From positions 434,001 through 498,000 of the forward strand of contig SNVD02013627.1 of the NCBI GenBank assembly GCA_013180625.2: a DNA stretch of 64,000 nucleotides, given 5' to 3'. The stretch comes from Boswellia sacra. Lineage: Eukaryota; Streptophyta; Magnoliopsida; Sapindales; Burseraceae. Within the stretch, counting starts at the first letter, position 1. Each line of letters starts with the position of its first letter. The notes beneath the pieces were generated by a model. The model searched no databases and had not been told where the DNA came from. It was given only the letters and a program-made list of their open reading frames with translations. Position numbers and translations under genes: made by a program. This document shows positions 14,301 to 24,887 of the stretch, piece after piece.

Positions 14301-14571
14301 ATGTTTACCATAATAGAGCCAGCAATGTTATTTTCTAGAAAATCAGGCTCATGAAAAAGCAATAACCCTCTTTTATGGGAGGGGGAAAATGTCGCACACT
14401 TACTAAGTCATTATTGCACTTTTCTAGATCAAGAACCTTGATAGCAACTATTTCGTTAAGGGGAATGCAGAGAGCCCTGTAGACAGTGGCACTGACACCT
14501 TCACCCACTTCTTCATATAATTTATAATCATTTGCACCGACAGGATATCGTTTCTCCAAAACATGCTCCAT
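5343..14571 (-). CDS. STE20/OSR1-like serine/threonine protein kinase (BLUS1-related), 20 coding exons, 681 aa
   Basis: Exons in transcript order: 14571-14404, 13992-13738, 12364-12240, 12137-12093, 11959-11878, 11795-11727, 11651-11481, 11401-11336, 10983-10915, 10778-10635, 10557-10484, 9963-9745, 8913-8822, 8704-8634, 7666-7541, 7444-7402, 7312-7266, 6670-6609, 6520-6469, 5408-5343. All join in frame. The kinase domain starts near residue 15 ([19 protein letters not shown], a glycine-rich loop). It has the VAIK lysine at 45, HRDVKAGNI with catalytic Asp139, DFG at Asp157, and then GTPCWMAPEVM. It closes near [15 protein letters not shown]. Every catalytic residue is present, so an active kinase is predicted. 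The C-terminal half is Ser/Pro/Asp-rich, probably disordered, and ends in a predicted coiled coil ([16 protein letters not shown] onward). Family: plant STE20/SPS1-type kinases related to BLUS1, which acts in blue-light stomatal opening. The closest Arabidopsis relative I recall is At5g14720, next to the PAC3 homologue. The substrate is unknown. The weakest junction is the acceptor at 8913. Confidence 0.92.
6011..6128. repeat. Imperfect 72-bp tandem duplication in the last kinase intron
   Basis: A segment starting TGCAGTATAGAGGATGGC at 6011 recurs at 6083 as TGCAGTGTGGGGATGGC, and both continue into similar sequence ending ...CTTTCC. The period is 72 bp with many substitutions, so it is an old event. 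It lies inside the intron between 6468 and 5409 and does not touch coding sequence. Confidence 0.6.
9222..9255. repeat. AAG trinucleotide microsatellite in a kinase intron
   Basis: A run of AAG repeats with one interruption (CAG) lies within the intron between the exons at 9745 and 8913. It is a simple sequence repeat and likely to vary in length. Confidence 0.7.
12365..13737 (-). other. Long second intron of the kinase gene
   Basis: This 1373-bp intron is the longest within the coding part of the gene. Apart from the interspersed repeat at its 3' end and an A run near 12814-12832, I see only AT-rich unique-looking sequence. The reading frames in it are short and lack conserved motifs. Confidence 0.6.
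12390..12516. repeat. Interspersed repeat copy 1, in kinase intron 2
   Basis: About 125 bp running from GTGCAGAAACCATTCTTC through CAAAACAGTATCCGACAA to GAAACAACCTG. The same sequence, diverged, occurs in the same orientation at about 34730-34858 downstream of ALA8. I cannot assign it to a named family; no clear target-site duplication or terminal inverted repeat was found. Confidence 0.6.
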
Positions 14572-16200
14572 GGTTTCTCCTTATGGCATACCATTAACAT
14601 CCTCTTTACTCCTAGATGTTCCAAAAAGCACACAAAACATATATTGAGCACATTAGGGTCAATTTGATGTGAGGCTTCTTCCAATTGGGAAGCATATTCC
14701 TTTTCTTCAGTACAAAACAATATGCGAATCCAGTAATGTCATCAAAATTATTTTTTAACCAATACTCCTTGCATGCATAACAATATCAATTTCCAAATGC
14801 CTGGATAATGGCAAAATGCCAGGAGCTATACCAGCATGTACTACTATATCCACCGTGAAGTAGTCTTAACTGAACTATTTCAACCAGAGGTGAAAAATCA
14901 TATATGGCATTAGTCCAAAAGGAAAATGAATCCAGGTTAAGCACTGTAACAAAAGCTTTTAACACAGAATTCGTTAGAAGTACATCTGTAGGCTGCGAAG
15001 TTTTATCTCCTGTAGCTTCTGAAAATTTGCAAACTACTATTATACAAACCAAACGAACTAATAAACTCCAAAACCTAGCCCAAGTCTCCAGTATAAGATG
15101 TGTACTATAAATGAGATTCAATATATGTGAGAGATATATCAGTTGTAACTCCTATACAACCAAAATGCTGGAAATTTGGGTAGTCTGTGACCTGCAGAAG
15201 AAAAATAATCATTAATGACCTTTTTCAGAAATTGATTTTAATCATTATTCAGAAAAACAAATCAAAAGACTGAAAATAACATTGATATAGGATAACAAAC
15301 ATCCTATAAAATTAACAGCGCGGGCATTGCCACATCCATGTTGGAAAAGCTAAGCAACCAGCCCGGACTTGTCCCAGTACCGGCATTATGATTACAATTA
15401 GCCAACACTCTGACTGATTATGGCAAGCACATTACATTCTCCCATGCCTCCTGGGAGGTTAATTGGTCCATCTATTTCTACATTATCTCCTAAGAATTGC
15501 GTGCCTCAACACAAACCTATTTATTGTATTAGACAGAAGCAACTGATACCAGAAATTTCCTTAAAACAATAAATCTCAGACCCATCTGGCTATCTCTGAC
15601 AGGCAACAAATAAGTTTATCAATTCTCCGGAGATTAACGAGAAGCACTGAAAAACACTCCTCTTTCAGATTATTTTCAGAAATTACACGAAAACAAACTC
15701 CCAACAAAAAACACATTTTCCACATTATTTTCATTTTCTCTTAAAAAATAAATAAATAAACAACTCTTTCTATTTCCGCAATTCTCATGCAATATATCAA
15801 TGCTATAAATCCAAAGAACAAAACAAGACAGATAAAATCTCAATATACAGTCTCCAAATCCTTATATTCTTATCAAAACAATTTAAATCAATAATTTAAA
15901 AAAAAATCAATCACAATAGGAAACTCAGATTCAAACTCAAAGCAAACCTAGAGTTCCGGTGGGACTTAAGCGCGAAACAGGCGAGCTAACAAGAAGTGAA
16001 TCTGACCTGGCTAGAGCAGTAACAATACGGCGTCGGAATGAGCTCTGGATTGTGACGGCTACGGAAATTAGTTGACAAAAACAAGTACTTTGAATAGTTC
16101 GAGAAGAACTATGAGGACGATGAGAGTTTCAGATTTCTCCGTCTCTGTCGAGTGAGTCTACGGAGTTCCTGAGATCGAATCTCTCACCGTGTACAGCTAA
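14572..16200 (-). promoter_or_regulatory. 5' leader of the kinase gene with a 1.4-kb leader intron
   Basis: Reading the minus strand, a less AT-rich stretch from about 16200 to 16007 ends in GCCAG|GTCAGA, a good donor. The best acceptor before the start codon is CATCTAG|GAG, placing the second leader exon at about 14611-14572. The intervening 1.4 kb would be a leader intron. The transcription start near 16200 is inferred from base composition only. The minus-strand frames at 14720 and 15121 overlap this leader and show no kinase homology. Confidence 0.5.
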
Positions 16201-16989
16201 ATGAAATGATATAGATTAAAAGGGAAAAGCCTTTTATTTATTTATTATTTTTATTTTCACAATATTCATTATAATTTTATTCCTTTTTCTACACAATTGT
16301 GCGGAGAAAAATGATAAAGTTGGAAAATATCAACATGGTTCCTTAATTTTATTCATTTTCTCTGTCACGAGGTAATTTGTGACAGGACTTGTCGTGACAT
16401 CAACAAATTAAGGGAACTTGACGGCTGGTTGTGACATGACTTGTCAAAATGACAACAAATATTAAATTAACGGGACTTGACGGTGTCAATGATATCTATT
16501 CCTCTATCTTGTCTTGGAGGCTCCCTTCTATTCATGCTTGGAGTGTCTGTCACACAAAAACCCAATTAATATCACAAATCATTGTATTCAACGCAAATAG
16601 TCATTCATATGTAACTAATATTATCAATAAATTGAGAAATTAAATTAAATCAGAGTTTTTTTTAGTTATAATATCAAGATAATCTTAATTTTTATAAACG
16701 CGTTAAAAACATGTTAAACTTGTTAGCCATATATAAAATATTAATTACGTATAATTTGGTTCAACAAATTTAAGATTGTTAATCTTGGACTCTTAAATCT
16801 AAATTTGAATAAAATTTAAGAATTTAAAAATTTTATCCCATTGATTTTAGTTTTTGAACACTTTTTCAAATATTAATGTCTAAATAAAAATATAAAAAAT
16901 TACTTTTTTTATTTAAAACACCTAATGCATTAAAATATCAAAAATAGTCTCGCCTATAGTTAATTATATATATATATATTTTTTTTTAA

Positions 16990-17340
16990 GTAATTGCTTC
17001 GGAACGTGAAGGGTTTCGCATCAGTTGAATGGCGGCCATGTACAGGCTCGGTGAAATCGCACGTAACCGACTCTCCATCTGACGGCGACGTGGCACGTGG
17101 ACCACTTCAGTCATCTGCCGCTGCTCATCCTCGGACGTGGGTGAATTTGACATGTTGTTGTGGGGCCTACTGGCTTTCTTTTTGGCACGTGACTCTGATG
17201 AAGGTGGCGAGCAGGCGTTTGTGGAAATGGACAACCCGGTGCTGGTGGTGCATGCCACGATGTCCAGGAGTCTCCGCAACTGCGCCACCGCCTAAGACTC
17301 AACTGTGTGGTCATCTCCGTGGGGCAGTGGCAAAAATGTA
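16990..17340. other. GC-richer island with clustered ACGTG elements, function unknown
   Basis: This 350-bp block stands out sharply from its AT-rich flanks. It contains ACGTGGC at 17088-17094, CACGTGG at 17094-17100, ACGTGG at 17135-17140 and CACGTG at 17186-17191, all cores bound by bZIP/bHLH factors. Open frames cover it on both strands (plus 16994-17341, 115 codons; minus 17288-16986, 100 codons), but neither resembles a known protein. It could be a detached regulatory block, a relic of a gene or promoter, or a lineage-specific short gene. Confidence 0.35.
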
Positions 17341-17863
17341 AATAATCTATAAAAAAATTCTGTGCAATATTCGTATAGTTTAATGTTTGTTATTTTTATT
17401 ATTTTATTGTTTTATTAATGTTTTCCCTTTATAAATTGTAATATTTAAAATATAAAATTTTCTTATTTTAAATAAAATAAAATATTTAAAAAATAATAAC
17501 ATTAAAGATTTAATTATTAAGAATTTTATTTTTATTTTATTAACTATTTAATTTGTAAATGATTGAAACAAATATGATATAATATTTGTTTCCTATTATA
17601 AAAGTAAAAAAGTTTATTAAAAATAAGATTTTTTTATCATTTTTTTAAGTATTTAGATATAAAAAGTATTAAGTTATGAAAATAAACGCGATCTATTAAT
17701 ATTTTATATCATAAAAAATTGACAATTATACTAAATTATAAGGAATTATGTGCTTCTTAATATCTTAGAAGATGAATCTAACCAATTTATTAAATGAGTT
17801 ATGTATTAGATTTACTAAATGAGTTACAAGTGATTGTCTTGTATCATAATATAAATGGTATCT

Positions 17864-18199
17864 CTATGGATTTAAAGGAAGTTGAAGATAATTCTCACAA
17901 ATGGCATAGCTCATAAGTTTCATGAAACTGGTGAGAACAGGGGTGAATAGATCATTTTGATAGTAAGAGCAACATAAGGGACTACATCCATATTCTGGAT
18001 GATGATACAAGACACAATTAGGGGAGATTATAGCGGGGGAAGAGACACAATAATAATAATTTTTCAGAGAGAATAGAGACGTGGGTTGGAGCAGCTGTTG
18101 AGGCACATGGCAGTAGGGCCCACCAAGAGATTTTTGTTTTCCAGTAGGTGAATAAATCGGAGGATAATGATATTGATTTTGTATGGATCGTATCGGCAA
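17864..18199 (-). CDS. Uncertain hypothetical protein, 111 aa
   Basis: An uninterrupted frame starts MPIRSIQNQYHYPPIYS. Its composition is unusual, rich in Tyr, Pro, Cys and Ser, with motifs such as GGPYCHVPQQLLQP and PEYGCSPLCCSYY. There is no signal peptide and no family I recognise. There is no clear TATA box or conserved neighbour. It could be a species-restricted gene or a chance frame in otherwise stop-rich DNA. Confidence 0.15.
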   Translation of the reverse strand: MPIRSIQNQYHYPPIYSPTGKQKSLGGPYCHVPQQLLQPTSLFSLKNYYYCVSSPAIISPNCVLYHHPEYGCSPLCCSYYQNDLFTPVLTSFMKLMSYAICENYLQLPLNP

Positions 18200-21100
18200 T
18201 TTATCGGGAATATCGTTGCATTAGATCGAGTTGAGTAGCAAAGAGTGGAAAGCCGAGGAGAAAGGTCAAGATGATCGTCGCATCGCTTTAAGTTGAGTCA
18301 ACTCACAACTAGGATGCCTGGTCGGTTTGCCGTATCACAACTTTACAAGGTCTTTGTCTTTTTCCTTTTAATAACTAAATAAATCATTTTTTATTTACTC
18401 TTCATTATTTTATTTTATTTATGAACAAAATTTAATTGAAGGATATCAACAATGGCCTCTTGGATAAAAATAAAAAAAAATTAATAAATAACATATATAA
18501 TGAAATTAAAAAGAAATCTAATTTTATTTAAAATTAGAGATTTTGACAAAGTTGAAACTAATAATATGTCCCCCCAAAATAAATTAATAAATGAGCCATT
18601 TGCTTTCACTTACAGAGGGATCCATAAATATATACAAATTCAGGCAAATAATTAAACTTAGTGCAACTTGCAAATTATTGATGGTTGAAAGATCCTTACA
18701 AGTTGCTCCATTTTTATTATAATATAGCATTCATTTATAAAAAAAAATTATAAAATCATTATTCAAGATAATTGAATTGATTTTCATAAGTGAAATTTGT
18801 AAAAAATATCTCAAATTTAAGTATAAATTATAAAATAACAATAATCATAAAAATTTGTATTACATGACTCTCTCACATATTATTTATTTAGATATTAGAG
18901 ATATTATCGAATATTACTGTATGACGTATTTATAGGATATTGGTAGACGTCATGTCATACGAGATCCTAATATACAAATCTTTTGAAAATGGTTACTTTT
19001 CAAACAGCCTCTAAAATGAGGGTATGTTTTGCAACTTTTCCCTATGTTTTCCTAAATGTTCATGGCGTTGATTGCTTGCTTTCAACGTAAAATTATAAAT
19101 CGTGGACGATCAGGTTGAAACATCATTATACACAATTAAATCCATTAAATATAATTTATTAAAAGAAATAAAGGAGGAGTGCAAGTGATCATGTGATTAG
19201 ATGCCCTGAAGCGAAGGGTCACATGAGAATGAGACATTAATCAAATCCTGTCCCTCTTTTTCATAACTTTTAAGAACGATAGCGAAGTGACATGAAGATA
19301 GGAAAATTCCAAATTGGACGCCATCTTCGATTGGACTAGACAATATCTCTGTAACGAGTCGTGAACCAACATGATCGACTTTGCTAATTGCTCAATGTTC
19401 CTATTAGTATAATATTATATACAAAGAGGATATGATAAGATATCAAATCGATATTGATCTTAGTAAATTTTATGTTATGAGTTTAATTTAAGCATTTTAT
19501 ATTGTTTATTTACTGTTTGATGTGTTACACAATTTCATATTTTATGGTGCCTGCCACGTCTAGTCTAGATTCATGTTTTGAGTCTATAACGGTCAAACTC
19601 AATGTTGACAACCTTTTGTTTATATGTATGTATATATAATTCATGTAAAATGATTTTTTTTAATTTTTTCCACCCTCCATGTTAGTGTTAGGTAAAATAA
19701 TTCATCTATTATTTTACATTTTATATTTAATTAATATGTAACACCCATAACCTATTTACAACAAACTCTTTTTACAATTTAAGTTAACAAAAATTCAATT
19801 GAAGTGAACAAAAATATAGATTATTATATCTTCAATAAGCTTTTGTCGATTCAAATTGAGAAATAGTTGATTATAGGATTGTCTATGTAATATTATTTTT
19901 TGTGTTTTAATTTCATATCTAACATTATTTGCATTATGTTAAATGTTACAAATCAAAGTTACTATGATTATTATTATTTTGTTTTTTCACAAATGGGTCC
20001 AAATAATAATGCATTGTTTAATTGTTTGATAGCATGCGTCAATCAAGGTTTCCATTGATAGAAAATTAAGCATCGATACATTCATTTCCATTATGATCAA
20101 CTAATATTTGACAAAATTATCACCATATGTAGTGATTTGTGTCCCCTAGACATATATTTCAAAGTAAATATTCAAACAACTATAAAAGTATGATCAACTT
20201 TTCAATGGTCACCTCAACAAAATCCGTTTAGTTTGTCTCTAACCTCTATCAACCCTTTTTTTTGTCTCTTTCAATTTTGAGTGATGTGCTCCGATCGTAT
20301 ATGTTCAAGGCAGGAGTGATGACTTCAAAGCTGACTTTTTAAGTGAGTTCTGTTTCAATTTTTGATACTTAAAATCTTTGTATAATCTTTTATACTTTCT
20401 ACATATACTTTTCTTTTAAAAAGTTTCTCTCAACTCTTATCTACAAAATAACAATTAAAAATTTAGTATGACAAAATTTTATTAGATTAATATAGAACTA
20501 AATTATAACATGAGAGAAGCATGAAAGCAAAACTGTACCAATTGGATTCAAATCGGATATAATATATTATATCGAAAAGTTTTATTAAATGAACTGCGAA
20601 AGATTTTCTCAAGGCTAACTTCCAAATTTTCAATCATGGATTGATTTGGGAAGTACCTCATGAACTGGGCTAACTGACCAGTCCAACTCAAATGCAGATC
20701 ACAGGCTTGGGCTTGATTGGACATACTAAAATATTGGCTCTTGTGCAAATATACATACTCCAGGGATATATACTCATGAAAGTTTTTTTTTTTTTATTAA
20801 AACTATATATTTTCGAGTTTTCCAATAAAAGGTTGGATTGGGTTATATAGATCCTTTAAAATACATTCAACATGTCTTCTATTTCTATAATTTCAATAAT
20901 AATCGCACTAATTATTCGTGTTATAGACACCTAAAAATGGATATTTATTAATCTAATAAATATAGAGAAAGCTCGTTATCGAAGTTTATTATTTTATGTT
21001 TCAATTTTTAATAGTTTATCTTTCTAAAAAACTTACTTAAAAAATTTCGGTATATCTAAGACTGACTTGAGTTTTAGAGAGTTCTTGTGACAGTACTGCC

Positions 21101-24100
21101 AACACTTTTGTTTATTTTCTTTATTCTCGAGATATTGACTCGATGATTTACTTGAGCCTCAACCCATTTTCTTATCAAAAAATCGTATATCAATATTTTT
21201 TTTTCATATTTTGGCACGCAGATATTTTTGTAGTTCCAACCATTATGAATATGTATAATAAACATAAATTTAATAGACAAATAGTTGATTGAATTAAGAA
21301 AAAAACTAAGAAAGTAGAAAACAAAAAAAGGTGTCCAAAGTTTTTTTTTTTTTAAATCATATAATATAGTCCCAACCAATCACATATGTCTAATAAACTA
21401 TAATAATATATAATGATATAATTTATTATTCTCTTAATATTTTTCACAATAAATACATTTTATTAAATGATTTATGGAAGATATATGTATCCATCTCACC
21501 TAAAGTTTTCATGCATAAAGTCAGAGTGAACACCAACCCTACCACTTCGGCCGTAGGAAAATGACTCCATTGAAGATGCTTACCACATGCATGCACGCAA
21601 AGTAGTAAATTGTAGCAAATTCCCCCTCCCTCATCAACATTAACATTGGTACTATTGAGATTTCAATTAACTAATTAAATTAACAAAAATTAACATAAAT
21701 ATTTATAAAATAATAAAAAATATAAGAAATATAAACGGGTTAAAGTATTAGCTTTAAAAATAAAAAAATTTTGTATCTGAGTTGAGTTAAAGTTAACCCA
21801 AACTTTAAAGATGTCGGTGTAATTTTTCAACTCTTTGAAGAAAAGTAATCGACAAAAAAGTATAAGCGAGATTGAAGTGGAAATCTCAGTTCGTGTTGCA
21901 GAGGATAGAAATAAATCCTCAGCGCAATGCCATGCAGGGAGAATTATGGATCTCCAACACGGTAAAGTTGTTGGAATAAAGAGTTGAATGTCGCCATCAA
22001 ATGTTACAAATTTAGAAACGATCGACACGCATAGTAAATTCCAATATATAAAAAAAATATGGTTCACGTCTTCTTCGATTTTTGCTTTTTAATACAAAAG
22101 CGATAAGACAACAGGAACTTTCTTTAGTGGAAAATAAGCAAAATGTTCAATCGAAAATATGGGTGACCAACTTATAATAATTGTTCAGGTTGGACCATTT
22201 GGGTCTCGATAAGATGGTGACAAGTCAGCATTTGACAATCAAACAGATAATTAATTGATTGCTTAATTTAATTTAAAAGAATATTTATCATTCTGTCGGG
22301 TTCAGATTGCTAAAATATGTGATCAAATGCTGCAGTCGTAACGCACCACTAGGGAAACATCCAATCAACGGTTACAGAGCTTTCATTTTTTTGGCAACAA
22401 ATGATCCTCAAATCTGTTCCTTCATTAATTAATTATTATATTTTTTTTTTATAAATATCACAAGCTAAAGGAAGATGACTTTATATTACATTAATATATT
22501 TTCAGGTGTTAGGTTGCAATATATGGTTATGTAAATAGCATTTATTTATTTATCTCGACAATAAAATGTGTAATTTATATTTTTATAACTATTTTTTATT
22601 GAGAGTCCTCCTCAAACTAGTTTTAAAAAAATATCAAATTTTTGCCTCATATTTTTTTAATAAGTTATCGAGGATACTGATATTAATTGAATCTAACAAG
22701 TAATTGCCAACCAAAAAAAGTAAAATTGTGAAATACATGGTTTAGTACTCTTTATCAAGAATTAATTGATCATATTATTCATATCAAAGCATAGAAAAAT
22801 TCGAATCTTTTATTAACAAGTGTGTGACTGATTAATTATTAACAAGCAAATAGTTTGGTGATTTTCTAAACGATGTAGTAGATTAATAGCGTTAAATCAT
22901 TGTCACATTATTTAAGATGGACGATTTACTTAGGATAGAATGACGTGATGTGTAATATTACTCGAAAGAATTCAATTGAATAGTTTTACTTTGATTAGTA
23001 AATAATTTGAAAAAGAAAGCTAAAAATATGAAATAAAATCAACCATATTTTATTATAAACTAAATGTGATGATTTACCGTTGATATGGCGTGTGCTAATT
23101 GGGGACGTTGTAATGTAGCGGAGGCACCCGAGTCCCTCTATTAGCGTAATAATTTACACACACAAAAAAAAAAAAAAAAAAAAAGTTGCGAACGTTTTTG
23201 GTATGTTAAACCTGAGCATTACCCAAAACAACGAGCGCGAGTGACGGAAGCGTAAAGAGAAATTTCGAGGAAGCATGCAAAGCAGCAAAAGCGTTAGATA
23301 ATTAAAAAGGCTCCTCCACGTACCAATAGCTGGGTGTAACCGGTAGGACCAACTATCCAAGGCGGACTTGACTTACCACACCCCGAGCCACACTCCAGTG
23401 TCTTCGTCTTCCATTGTTTTTCAACACAGTGGGCCACCCGTCAATCAAATCAATCAAACTCAGCGGCACGTGGCACAGTTAAAATCTATCATTATGGATG
23501 CTCAATAGTAGTAATTTTGAACTGGGTCTGCCACCGTAGTCAACGCAGGAAAATGGCCATTACCGCCCTGCCCCCAATCTCACATTTACACTTGCCAAGT
23601 CACAGTTGTTGAGCTACTTTTCTTCTCATTAAATTTGGTTAAAAATATTGGAAATCGGAATTAAATTTTGCTAGGGTCCAATTCCCTCCGCTACGACACA
23701 ATTTCACATGCGTATCTCTCCTAATACCGAAAATGCTAGAGCACCAGCCTGTTCGATTTTAATTTCTATTTATGTCTGTATCATTTTTTTAGAAAATAGT
23801 ATTATTATTCAAATATTATAACAAATATTTAGATAAGGTGAGAGACAATATGATAAATATTAATTTAATTTAATTTATCTCTTCTCTTTATTATCAGTTT
23901 GTATTTCGAAAAGTTGTACATGTAAAAACGTACTTTAGTAAAACAGAAAGTTTAATTTTATAGCGGTGAAAAGGAAAATATCGTATGTTTATCCGTCGGC
24001 AGGAAAACAAGAATTCTCGTAGATTATCACCTTATTTATCTAGTAACATTTTAGAATGGATAATAGCCGTCGGATGGGAATGAATCACTAGGGATGATTC

Positions 24101-24240
24101 CGATCAAACGGTTGGTACGTGTGAAACGAAATCCTATGTTTTCATGGGCCGAAAAGGGAAAGAGAGGGTTAGGTGAGTACTGATAAGGTACGACTTGGGA
24201 TCACGCAAGAGTGGATGAGTCCGTCGTTGTCCCATGAATT

Positions 24241-24887
24241 GTCAGCCACGTGTACGGCATTGATGTGACTTGTCATCATCGAGGAAATTTGTCCGCGGCA
24301 ATGATCACCTGTTTCGCATCGAGTAATAAAATTATTATTATTATTATTATTATTATTATCATCTTTTCTTTGCTTTTAAAAGCGGCAAAGCTAACTACCC
24401 TCCCCTCTCTCACTTACTGTGTCTAAAATTCCAGCTGAAACAGGAAGCAAGAGATCTCTCTTCAATTCTCAACTTGGAACAAAAGAAAGGAATTCTCAAA
24501 ACTCTAAACCAAAACCAAAACCAAAACCCTTTTTAAAAAAGGATTTGTTTGCAGGTGAAAGATTTCATTCGAGCGTTTTTGATATTTAGTTTTGAGGTTG
24601 GTTTTATTTCTGAGATTCAAGTGAAGCTTTAAATGAAGCTTTTTTATTGTTTTTCCGTTTCAACAAACCAAAACTGCGTGATTTGGTTTGCTTGCTTGCT
24701 TTCACAGCCTCATACGTAACGCAATTATGAAATTGTGTTTCAGCTTTCGTTAGAGTAGATGCTTTCTTTGCTTTGGTTTGCTGGTGAAGAAGGATACGCA
24801 TAACTCTGCCAACTGTTTGGTGAAATGTGGATGCGAATTTGAGGGAAATTTTGAATTTTCTTTTTTCTTGAAATAGAGTTTGAGAGA
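24241..24887 (+). promoter_or_regulatory. ALA8 promoter-proximal region and leader with probable leader intron
   Basis: A CACGTG G-box lies at 24247-24252 and an ATT trinucleotide run at about 24330-24359. The leader probably begins near 24420. A donor TTTGCAG|GTGAAAG at 24555 and an acceptor with a long pyrimidine tract ending AAATAG at 24876 could define a 322-bp leader intron. Removing it would eliminate the upstream ATGs at 24633 and 24824, which supports the splice model. An AACCAAAACC-type tandem repeat sits at about 24507-24529. The start site is inferred. Confidence 0.45.

Larger units (their letters stand above)
16201..24240. other. Long AT-rich spacer between kinase and ALA8 genes
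   Basis: About 8 kb of mostly AT-rich sequence without a recognisable gene. It contains an AT dinucleotide run near 16966-16980, the GC-richer island at about 16990-17340, a 111-codon minus-strand frame at 17864-18199 and an A run near 23162-23184. A moderately GC-rich patch at about 23190-23600 contains a GCACGTGGC element at 23464-23472. None of these gives a recognised product. Confidence 0.5.

Noticed and set aside
16994..17341. 115-codon plus-strand frame as a confident gene
   Set aside because: An equally long frame exists on the opposite strand, no homology is recognised, and the length is explained by the local GC richness; kept only as a regulatory or unknown island.
24604..24801. 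65-codon Lys/Ser-rich minus-strand frame in the ALA8 leader
   Set aside because: It lies within the probable leader intron, antisense to ALA8, and is of low complexity.
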